Below, in pieces: positions 16,662 to 24,201 of a stretch of 64,000 bases of DNA. Within the stretch, counting starts at the first letter, position 1. Each line of letters begins with the position of its first letter. The DNA lies in assembly GCA_964353405.1 (NCBI GenBank), contig CAYGWJ010000121.1:1-64000 (forward strand), written 5' to 3'. Origin of the DNA: JBGLNJ01 sp964353405. GTDB taxonomy: Bacteria > Chloroflexota > Anaerolineae > Fen-1058. The translations under genes and the position numbers were made by a program. Under the pieces are notes generated by a model. The model did not search any database and was not told the origin of the DNA. It was given only the letters and a program-made list of their open reading frames with translations.

Positions 16662-18956
16662 ATGAGACGCTATGCACTACCAGTGGGGATCGCCCTGTGC
16701 GTCGTCGGCCTGCTCGTCGTCCTGGCGGCCTGCGCCACGCCCACGCCCCCCCCTCCGCAAATCGTCAAAGAGACGGTCGTCGTCACCAAGGTCGTCGAGC
16801 CGACCAAGGCGCCGGCCGTCGCCGCAACGCTCGACCTGACAGCAAGCAAAAAGTCGCCCACGCTGCCATTCCTGGCTGACTGGCAGAAAGCGGGCCACTC
16901 TGATCCCACCGCAGAAGCCTTCAACCACTGGCCAACGGGTGGCGTGCCCACTGACTGCGCCAAGTGCCATACCTCTGAGGGATACCGCGAATTCGTCACC
17001 ACCGGCAAGATCGAGAAGCCGATCCAGAACAGCGGCAGCTTGATCGACTGTGTCGCCTGCCACAACAGCGGCACGATGGATAAGACCAGTGTAAAGTTCC
17101 CCTCTGGCGCGACACTCAAGAACCTTGGCGCCGAAGCCCGCTGTATGGAATGCCACCAGGGCCGCGAGTCCACAGTCAGCGTGAACAACGTCATCTCCAA
17201 CACCTTCAAGCTCAAGGATGCGGACGATGACACGGTTGTGAAACCGCTCGTGACAACGGACGCCGCTGGCAAAACCGTCACCACGACCTTCGGCTTCCGC
17301 AACATCCACTATTTCGCGGCTGCAGCCACGCAATATGGCACCCTGGCCAAGGGCGGTTACGAATACAAAGGCCAGTCGTATGACAGCAAGTTCCAACATC
17401 CTGAGCCGTATGACACCTGTGTGGGCTGCCACAACCAGCACACGTTGGAGTTGAAGCTGAAGGAATGCGCCACCTGCCATACTGGCGTCACCAAAGTCGA
17501 GGACATCGCCAAGATCCGCATGAACGGCTCGCTAATGGACTATGACGGCGACGGCAATGCGAAGGAAGGGATCGCCGAGGAGTTGGCGGGCCTGCAGGAA
17601 AAACTGCTCGCCGCCATCCAGGCGTATGCCAAGGAAGTCGGCAAGGCCGACATCGCCTACAGCTCAACGGCTTACCCGTACTTTTTGGCGGACAAGAATG
17701 GCAACGGCAAGGCCGATGCTGATGAGACGGGAGTGTACACCGCCTGGACCCCGCGTCTGCTGAAGGCTACCTACAACTACCAGGTCGCCAGCAAGGATCC
17801 TGGCAAGCTGGCGCACAACGCCAAGTACGTCATCCAGTTGATGCACGATTCGATCGCGGATCTGAACACCAAGCTGGCCAAGCCGGTGGACATCGCGAAG
17901 GCAGTACGCAATGATGCCGGCCACTTTGATGGCACCGCTATGGCGTTCCGCGATTGGGATGCGGAGGGCGAGGTTCCGGCGGGCTGCGCCAAGTGCCACA
18001 GCGCCAAGGGCCTGCCTGAATTCCTGGAGAGCGGCGGCACAGTCGCTGTGACGGCCGCCGGCTCGATCGTGACGACCGGCGTCGGCCCACAGGAAACCGC
18101 CAACGGTTTCGCCTGCACCACCTGCCACAGCGACCTGACCAAGTTCACGGTGCGCCCGGTGGTGAATGTGCCGTTCCCCAGCGGCAAGAGCCTCACCTTC
18201 AGCAAGGAGAAGGATGACAAGGGCGCGCTCAAGCCAGTGGCTGCCAACCTGTGCCTGGAATGCCACCAGGGCCGCCAGTCCACGGCCGCCGTCAATACCA
18301 GGATCAAGGGCATTGACGAAGACAAAGTGGATGCCAAGGCCGCCTTCGCCAATGTGCACTACTTTGCCGCGGGCGCCACGCTCTTCGGCGATGCTGCGCA
18401 GGTCGCCTACCAGTATGATGGCAAAAAGTACGCCGGCCAGAATGCGCATGCGCCTGGCTTCGACACCTGCACCGGCTGCCACAGCACGCACGAACTCGGG
18501 GTCAAGATGGACAAGTGCGTGACCTGCCATGCCGGCGTCAAGACGCCCCAAGACATCCGCATGAACGCCAAGGATTTCGATGGCGACAAGGATGTGAAAG
18601 AAGGCATCTCGGCCGAGGTGATGGCGCTAGAAGACAAGCTGTACGCGGCGATCATTGACTACAGCAAGACACTCACCAAGACAGCGATCGCCTACAACTC
18701 GGGCGCCAATCCGTACTTCTTCGTTGACACGAATGGCGATGGCAAGGCCGATGCGAAGGAGGCCGTGAGCGCCAATCGCTGGGCGGATTGGACGCCGCGC
18801 CTTCTCAAGGCCGCCTACAACTACCAGTACGTCCAGAAGGATCCGGGCGCCTTTGCGCACAACCCCAAGTACGCCATCCAGATCCTCTACGATGCGCTGG
18901 AGGATCTCGGCAAGAAGGTCAAGGTGAACATGACGGGCCTGGCGCGGCCAGAGTAA
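16662..18956 (+). CDS. Decaheme c-type cytochrome lipoprotein (two pentaheme halves)
   Basis: 764 residues. Lipoprotein signal with lipobox LAAC (Cys24), then a Pro/Thr/Val spacer. Ten CxxCH motifs: CAKCH (99), CVACH (130), CMECH (161), CVGCH (253), CATCH (269), then CAKCH (442), CTTCH, CLECH, CTGCH and CVTCH in the same order, so the protein is an internal duplication of about 345 residues. Each half ends in a helical segment with Ca-binding-like loops (DYDGDGNAKEG, DKNGNGKADADE; DFDGDKDVKEG, DTNGDGKADAKE) and a shared WTPRLLKA.YNYQ...KDPG..AHN.KY.IQ motif. Outside-facing, lipid-anchored. First gene of the cytochrome cluster. Confidence 0.92.
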   Translation: MRRYALPVGIALCVVGLLVVLAACATPTPPPPQIVKETVVVTKVVEPTKAPAVAATLDLTASKKSPTLPFLADWQKAGHSDPTAEAFNHWPTGGVPTDCAKCHTSEGYREFVTTGKIEKPIQNSGSLIDCVACHNSGTMDKTSVKFPSGATLKNLGAEARCMECHQGRESTVSVNNVISNTFKLKDADDDTVVKPLVTTDAAGKTVTTTFGFRNIHYFAAAATQYGTLAKGGYEYKGQSYDSKFQHPEPYDTCVGCHNQHTLELKLKECATCHTGVTKVEDIAKIRMNGSLMDYDGDGNAKEGIAEELAGLQEKLLAAIQAYAKEVGKADIAYSSTAYPYFLADKNGNGKADADETGVYTAWTPRLLKATYNYQVASKDPGKLAHNAKYVIQLMHDSIADLNTKLAKPVDIAKAVRNDAGHFDGTAMAFRDWDAEGEVPAGCAKCHSAKGLPEFLESGGTVAVTAAGSIVTTGVGPQETANGFACTTCHSDLTKFTVRPVVNVPFPSGKSLTFSKEKDDKGALKPVAANLCLECHQGRQSTAAVNTRIKGIDEDKVDAKAAFANVHYFAAGATLFGDAAQVAYQYDGKKYAGQNAHAPGFDTCTGCHSTHELGVKMDKCVTCHAGVKTPQDIRMNAKDFDGDKDVKEGISAEVMALEDKLYAAIIDYSKTLTKTAIAYNSGANPYFFVDTNGDGKADAKEAVSANRWADWTPRLLKAAYNYQYVQKDPGAFAHNPKYAIQILYDALEDLGKKVKVNMTGLARPE

Positions 18957-19088
18957 CTATCTGGAGTCTCGCTAGGGGGTAGACACCCGCTTTCCAGAGA
19001 CACGGCTGCTCTCGCTCAAGGACCTCACCGGTAGCCTGGCGGTGGGCGCAACCGAGATGAAGTAAGTTCGTTTTTCGGGTGGTAAGGC

Positions 19089-19120
19089 AAGACGGGCCGG
19101 GGCTTTGTCCGGCCCGTCTT
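19089..19120 (+). terminator. Hairpin in the gap after the decaheme gene
   Basis: Perfect 12-base stem AAGACGGGCCGG/CCGGCCCGTCTT (19089-19100 with 19109-19120). No T-run follows, so it may be a partial terminator or an RNA-stabilising stem that sets the ratio of the decaheme to downstream cytochromes. The rest of the 312-base gap (18957-19268) shows no further gene; a ribosome site AAGGAG lies just before 19269. Confidence 0.5.
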
Positions 19121-19268
19121 CCGGCAAGTCAGTCGTAATCGGGCGACAAGGTCGGCGCAGTGTCGCCTACAACATTCATCCCAGTTCGGATCACGCACTC
19201 ATCTTGGGCCAGAGACTCTTGTTCTCTCTTTCACTCTGGCGAATCAAACCGAACGTAAGGAGACCAAC

Positions 19269-20420
19269 ATGATGGGACGCACTCGACGTCACATCCCAAT
19301 CAGTCTGCTCGTCGCACTGATGGCATTGGCTATCGCCGCACTCGTGTTCAGCACGGCCTCGGCCAGCGGGGCGAACGGCCCGGTCGCTTTGCCGACCATG
19401 CCGCCCACGCCGACGGGCGCGGATAACCAAAAGTGCCTGGCCTGCCACTCCAATCCGGCCCAGCAGATGAAGGCCGCCAACGGAGAGATCATCTCGCTCT
19501 ACGTTGATCCAGACGCTCTCAAGAGCTCGGTGCATGGCGCCAAGAATGTGGCCTGTGTCCAGTGCCATAGCAACCTCTCAGGCTATCCGCACCCGGAGTA
19601 CAAGCCAGCCGACCGGCGGCAAGTAACACTTGATCTCTACCAAGCCTGTAAACAATGCCACGGCGACAACTATCAAAAGACGTTGGACAGCGTTCACCAG
19701 AAAGCACTCGCTTCGGGCAACCGCCTGGGCGCGACCTGCGCCGACTGCCACGGCGCGCACGACGTCCGCCCGCCCGATCAGCCGCGCTGGCGCATCGCTC
19801 TGACGTGCAGCAAGTGCCACGGTGCGATTTTTAACCAGTACAAGGACAGCGTGCATGGCTCGGCACTGCAACAGGACAACCCCGATGTGCCCAGTTGCGT
19901 GGACTGTCACGGCGTGCACAACATTCCTGACCCGATGACGCAGGCCTTCCGATTAAAGTCACCCACAGAGATGTGCGGCAAGTGCCACACCGATGCCAAA
20001 CGCATGAGCAAATACAACATCTCCACCGCCGTGCTCAATACCTACGTGGCCGACTTTCATGGCACCACCACCACGCTCTTCAAGAAGCAATCGCCTGACC
20101 AGGTTACAAACAAGCCCGTCTGTTTTGACTGCCACGGCGTGCACGAGATTGCCAACACCAAAGACCCCAAGGGCGGCCTGGCCATCAAGACCAACATGCT
20201 CAAAGCCTGCCAAAAATGCCACCCGGACGCCACGACCGAAACCTTTGCCGCTTCGTGGACGAGCCATTACGAGCCTTCCCCGACCAGGTACCCGGTCGTC
20301 TACTATATTGACCTGTTCTACAAGATTCTGATTCCGGCCGTGCTGGGCTTTATGATCTTGATGGTGCTCCTGGATGCTTTCTGGCGCATTCGCAATCGTT
20401 TTGCGGGGAAGGAGATCTAG
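19269..20420 (+). CDS. Nonaheme c-type cytochrome with C-terminal membrane anchor
   Basis: 383 residues. N-terminal signal peptide (ISLLVALMALAIAALVFSTASA) and a C-terminal helix (ILIPAVLGFMILMVLLDAFW) leave the body on the outside. Nine CxxCH motifs: CLACH, CVQCH, CKQCH, CADCH, CSKCH, CVDCH, CGKCH, CFDCH, CQKCH. Extra histidines in SSVHGAKN, DSVHQKAL, DSVHGSAL and ADFHGTTT are likely distal heme ligands. The next gene, a cytochrome b, starts two bases after its stop, so the two are coupled; quinol oxidation by cytochrome b could feed this cytochrome. Confidence 0.9.
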   Translation: MMGRTRRHIPISLLVALMALAIAALVFSTASASGANGPVALPTMPPTPTGADNQKCLACHSNPAQQMKAANGEIISLYVDPDALKSSVHGAKNVACVQCHSNLSGYPHPEYKPADRRQVTLDLYQACKQCHGDNYQKTLDSVHQKALASGNRLGATCADCHGAHDVRPPDQPRWRIALTCSKCHGAIFNQYKDSVHGSALQQDNPDVPSCVDCHGVHNIPDPMTQAFRLKSPTEMCGKCHTDAKRMSKYNISTAVLNTYVADFHGTTTTLFKKQSPDQVTNKPVCFDCHGVHEIANTKDPKGGLAIKTNMLKACQKCHPDATTETFAASWTSHYEPSPTRYPVVYYIDLFYKILIPAVLGFMILMVLLDAFWRIRNRFAGKEI

Positions 20421-20421
20421 C

Positions 20422-21945
20422 ATGGCCACCGAATCTCGAAAAATCTCGAGCCAAATCGCTCGTGGACAATATATCCGCTTTGATGTGCTGCAGCGAATAG
20501 AGCACATTCTTCTGCTGGTATCGTTCACACTGTTGGGCATTACGGGCTTGATCCAGAAATTCGCGGCTTGGCCTGTCTCGGATGCGACCATCCAGTTCTT
20601 GGGCGGCATCGAAATGACGCGCCAGATACACCATATCAACGCCGCCATCATGATCATCCTGTCGGCCTACCACTTTGTGGAGGCGGGCTATCGGGTCTTT
20701 GTGCTGCGCGCGCGCATGAGCATGCTGCCCATGCTGAGCGACTTTACCGAGTGGTGGCAAGACACGACTTACAAGCTTGGGCTGACCAAGGCGCCGGCCA
20801 AGTTCGGGCGCTACAACTATGGCGAAAAGATGGAATACTGGGCCTTGATCTGGGGCACAGTCGTCATGGGCATCACGGGCTTTATGCTGTGGAATCCCAT
20901 CACCACGGCCAGGTTGGTTCCAGGCGAGTGGATTCCGGCCGCCAAAGCCGCGCACGGCGCCGAAGCGATCCTGGCGGTGCTCGCCATCATCATCTGGCAC
21001 TTTTACAATGTGCACATCAAGATGTTCAACAAAGCCATGCTCACGGGCAAGCTGGATGAACACCAGATGGCGCACGAGCATGGCCGCGAGCTGGAAGCCA
21101 TCGCTCGCGGCACGGCCGGCCGCAAGATTGACGCGCTGGTGCTGCGCCGCCGCCAGGTGATCTACTTTCCCCTCGCCACGGTGCTGGGAGTTGTGATGGC
21201 TTTCGGCATCTTTAAATTCCTCACCCTCGAGAATACTGCACCGATCAAGACCGTGCCGCCTGCGGTCAACGTCGCAGTACTAGTCACGGCAACGCCGCAA
21301 CCCACGCCGACGCGCGCTCCGACCGCCGTGCCGACGACCGCTCCGACCCAAGCCCCATCGGCTGGCCAGGCACCGGCAACAGGCGGCGGCACCGCATTTG
21401 CAGATGTGCAAGCCATCCTCAAAGCCAAGTGCGGCGCCTGTCATGGCGATGCGGCGACCGCAGGTTTGAGCGTCAATACCTACGCCTCGCTGATGAAGGG
21501 AGGCGCGAGCGGAGCCGTCATTGTCGCCAAAGATGCTGAAGGCAGCCCGTTGATCAAGAAGGTCACCGGCGCCCACCCCGGTCAATTCTCAGCGGACGAG
21601 CTGGCCGCTATCAAAGCCTGGATTGCAGCGGGCGCAGCCGAAGGTGGAGCACCCGCTGCTGCGCCCGCTCCGGCAGCCGGCGGCAAAGTGACCTTTGTCA
21701 AAGACATCCAGCCCATCTTTACCGCCAAGTGCGCGGCCTGTCACGGCGTCATGGGCGGATTGACCTTGACCTCGTTTGAAAGTGTGATGCACGGGGGCAC
21801 GTCCGGCCCGGCCGTTACACCCAAGGACCCCGCCAAGAGTTCCATCATCACGAAACAAATCGCAGGCGGCCACCCCGGCCAACTCACAGCGGAGGAAATC
21901 GATTTGGTTCGCAAGTGGATTGCGGACGGCGCAGCCGAGCAGTAA
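20422..21945 (+). CDS. Cytochrome b (formate dehydrogenase gamma-like) fused to two c-type heme domains
   Basis: 507 residues. The N-terminal 240 residues are a di-heme b-type membrane domain with about four helices and His ligands (RIEHILLLV, IHHINAAIMIILSAYHF, AAHGAEAILAVLAIIIWHFYNVHIKMF). A further helix (VIYFPLATVLGVVMAFGIFKFL) leads to a Pro/Thr/Ala linker and two homologous domains of 100 residues with CGACH (337) and CAACH (437). ATG at 20422 is chosen: it follows GGAGAT directly after the upstream stop. This is a direct path from membrane quinol through hemes b to exported hemes c in one chain. Confidence 0.9.
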   Translation: MATESRKISSQIARGQYIRFDVLQRIEHILLLVSFTLLGITGLIQKFAAWPVSDATIQFLGGIEMTRQIHHINAAIMIILSAYHFVEAGYRVFVLRARMSMLPMLSDFTEWWQDTTYKLGLTKAPAKFGRYNYGEKMEYWALIWGTVVMGITGFMLWNPITTARLVPGEWIPAAKAAHGAEAILAVLAIIIWHFYNVHIKMFNKAMLTGKLDEHQMAHEHGRELEAIARGTAGRKIDALVLRRRQVIYFPLATVLGVVMAFGIFKFLTLENTAPIKTVPPAVNVAVLVTATPQPTPTRAPTAVPTTAPTQAPSAGQAPATGGGTAFADVQAILKAKCGACHGDAATAGLSVNTYASLMKGGASGAVIVAKDAEGSPLIKKVTGAHPGQFSADELAAIKAWIAAGAAEGGAPAAAPAPAAGGKVTFVKDIQPIFTAKCAACHGVMGGLTLTSFESVMHGGTSGPAVTPKDPAKSSIITKQIAGGHPGQLTAEEIDLVRKWIADGAAEQ

Positions 21946-22036
21946 TTCTTTGTGATGGGTTTCAGCCGATCCCAGGCAACGCAGCCCTACACGACGTTGA
22001 GGGGCCGCTAGGACAAAGACCGGGGGTTTTGAGGTA

Positions 22037-22054
22037 TGGGCAACTGATTGCCCA
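22037..22054 (+). promoter_or_regulatory. Inverted repeat before the 14-heme gene
   Basis: Perfect inverted repeat TGGGCA-actgat-TGCCCA, immediately upstream of the ribosome site (AAAGGAG) of the gene at 22070. It could be an operator or an RNA hairpin affecting translation. Confidence 0.4.
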
Positions 22055-22069
22055 ACAAAGGAGATACGC

Positions 22070-24151
22070 ATGTCAGATGATCCCAAGTCAAACGTTCCAC
22101 ATTCATCCTCTGAGGCCACCCCAGTCGCCGGCGCGGTGACAAACAAGCCTCGCTCTTTTGGGTCGAGGTTCTGGTCCAGGGTCAGCACCAACAAATGGCT
22201 GATGACCGGCACGATCGTCGTCACGCTGCTGATCCTGTTTGGGCTTTTCTTGGGCGGGATAGCTGTTTTTGACTGGAGTGAATCCACGGCGTTTTGTTCA
22301 CTCTGTCACGTGATGAAGCCCGAGTACACGGCGTATCAAAGCTCGCCGCACTCTCGCGTGGAGTGCGGCACCTGCCACGTCGGCCCAGGCCCCACTGCCG
22401 CCGTCAAGGCCAAACTGGCCAACGTCCGATACCTGTGGGTGGCTCCCACCGGCTGGCATGAAAGGCCCATCCCTTCTCCCATCACCAGCCTACGCCCGGT
22501 CGAAGTGGTTTGCGAACAATGCCACTGGCCGGAAAAGTTTTATCAGGATCGCCTGGCGACCGTCCCGCACTATGCAGAGGATGAGAACAACCGCCTGACG
22601 CAAATCAAGTTGCTCCTCAAGACTGGCGGCGGAACGCAAAACGCTGGCCAGGGACGCGGCATCCACTGGCACATCGCCAATCCCGTTTACTATATCGCGA
22701 CCGACAAGCAGCGGCAGGAGATAGACTGGGTTCAGGCTACTTTTGGCGGCAAGACAACCGAGTACCTCGCGACAGACAGCAAGCTGACGCCGGAGCAAAT
22801 CGCCAAAGCCGAAAAGCGCAAGATGGACTGCGTTGACTGCCACAACCGCGCGACGCACGTCTTCCAGCGGCCAGGCGAGGCGCTCGACGCCGCCCTGGCA
22901 GCGGGCACCATCCCTGCCAACTTGCCCTTCATCAAGCGCGAAGGGACCCAAGTACTGGAAAAGACCTACACGACCGAAGACCAAGCCGCCCAAGCGATCG
23001 CCGCTGTGGAAGACTTTTATCGGACACAGTACCCCATGGTCTATAACAACCGCAAGGCGGATGTCCAGAAAGCCGTCGCCGGATTGCAGGCCATTTTTGA
23101 CAGCACCCAGTTCCCCTTTATGCGAGTGACCTGGGAGTCGCATCCGACGAACATCGGCCACAAGGATTTTGCAGGCTGCTTCCGCTGCCACGATGGCAAG
23201 CACCTGAGCCGAGACAACCAGGCCATCCGGCTCGAGTGCAATATCTGCCACAGCATCCCGCAGGTCATCACCCCGGACAAGACCACTGCGGCGCTGCCTC
23301 TGACCATCGGCATCGAACCGGATTCGCACAGAAGCACGACCTGGCTTGCGGAGCATCGTACCCGTTTCGATGCCACCTGCGCCAATTGCCACACAACCGG
23401 CAATGCCGGGGGCAATGACAACAGTAGTTTTTGCAGCAATAGCGCCTGTCATGGCGCGAACTGGAAATTTGTCGGGCTGAACGCGCCCGGGGTGCGCCAA
23501 CCGGGTCAACCTGCTCAACCTGCCCAACCGGCTCAGGGCAAGCCGCCTGCGATTCCGCATGATTTGGCCGGGCGCGACAACTGCCTGACGTGCCACAATC
23601 CTGATGGCGGCATCAAGCCCGCGCCCAAGGATCATGCCGGGCGCACGATTGACACATGCCAGGCATGTCACAAACCGACGACGGCTGCCCGTCCAACCGC
23701 AGCACCGACGGCGGCCGCCCCGACCACTGCGCCTTCAGAGGCGCCGACCAAGACAGCGGCCACGGCAACACCCGCCGCGCCGGCTGGAGGCGGCGCGCCG
23801 CCTGCCATTCCGCATGATTTGGCCGGGCGCGACAACTGCCTGACGTGTCACAATCCCGAGGGCGGCCTCAAGCCCGCACCGAAGGATCACGCCGGGCGCG
23901 CGAACGACACGTGCCTGGCGTGCCACAAGCCGTCAACGACCGCGCCTGCAGCTGCACCCACCAAGGCGGTAACTGCCACACCGGCTGCACCGTCAGGCGG
24001 CGAAGCGCCGCCGGCCATTCCGCATGACCTGGCCGGGCGCGACAACTGCCTGACGTGTCACAATCCCGAGGGCGGCCTCAAGCCCGCGCCCAAGGATCAC
24101 GCCGGGCGTACGAACGATGCTTGCCAGGCCTGCCACAAGCAAAAGTCGTGA
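22070..24151 (+). CDS. 14-heme NapC/NirT-like cytochrome with triplicated C-terminal diheme module
   Basis: 693 residues. One N-terminal helix (WLMTGTIVVTLLILFGLFLGG) is followed by a NapC/NirT-like start FCSLCHVMKPEYTAYQSSPHSRVECGTCHVG. Heme motifs in order: CSLCH, CGTCH, CEQCH, CVDCH, CFRCH, CNICH, CANCH, the wide CSNSACH (Cx4CH), then three copies of a diheme unit (CLTCH...CQACH or CLACH). Each unit reads IPHDLAGRDNCLTCHNP..GG.KPAPKDHAGR..DTC.ACHK, joined by Ala/Pro/Thr linkers. The units are nearly identical at DNA level, pointing to recent duplication. NapC relatives take electrons from menaquinol; the extended tail may reach distant partners. Confidence 0.92.
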   Translation: MSDDPKSNVPHSSSEATPVAGAVTNKPRSFGSRFWSRVSTNKWLMTGTIVVTLLILFGLFLGGIAVFDWSESTAFCSLCHVMKPEYTAYQSSPHSRVECGTCHVGPGPTAAVKAKLANVRYLWVAPTGWHERPIPSPITSLRPVEVVCEQCHWPEKFYQDRLATVPHYAEDENNRLTQIKLLLKTGGGTQNAGQGRGIHWHIANPVYYIATDKQRQEIDWVQATFGGKTTEYLATDSKLTPEQIAKAEKRKMDCVDCHNRATHVFQRPGEALDAALAAGTIPANLPFIKREGTQVLEKTYTTEDQAAQAIAAVEDFYRTQYPMVYNNRKADVQKAVAGLQAIFDSTQFPFMRVTWESHPTNIGHKDFAGCFRCHDGKHLSRDNQAIRLECNICHSIPQVITPDKTTAALPLTIGIEPDSHRSTTWLAEHRTRFDATCANCHTTGNAGGNDNSSFCSNSACHGANWKFVGLNAPGVRQPGQPAQPAQPAQGKPPAIPHDLAGRDNCLTCHNPDGGIKPAPKDHAGRTIDTCQACHKPTTAARPTAAPTAAAPTTAPSEAPTKTAATATPAAPAGGGAPPAIPHDLAGRDNCLTCHNPEGGLKPAPKDHAGRANDTCLACHKPSTTAPAAAPTKAVTATPAAPSGGEAPPAIPHDLAGRDNCLTCHNPEGGLKPAPKDHAGRTNDACQACHKQKS
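23542..24147 (+). repeat. Three near-identical diheme coding repeats
   Basis: Repeat units at about 23542-23680, 23799-23938 and 24007-24147 (each about 140 bases) encode the diheme modules of the 14-heme protein. Units 2 and 3 are almost identical over their first 95 bases. They are separated by Ala/Pro/Thr-coding linkers of about 70-120 bases. Confidence 0.85.
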
Positions 24152-24165
24152 TCGAACCGCCTTGC

Positions 24166-24183
24166 AACAGCGAATTCGTTGTT
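24166..24183. repeat. Palindromic element AACARCGAATTCGYTGTT, copy 1
   Basis: 18-base quasi-palindrome AACAGCGAATTCGTTGTT at the very beginning of the kinase reading frame. It is the exact reverse complement of copies 2 and 3. Confidence 0.6.
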
Positions 24184-24201
24184 CTGGACGAATTGAATCG
24201 A

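Noticed and set aside
17664..18551. 295-codon minus-strand frame opposite the decaheme gene
   Set aside because: Antisense shadow of a clear multiheme cytochrome; no ribosome site or family features.
22490..23671. 393-codon minus-strand frame opposite the 14-heme gene
   Set aside because: Antisense shadow; composition follows the reverse of CxxCH codons.
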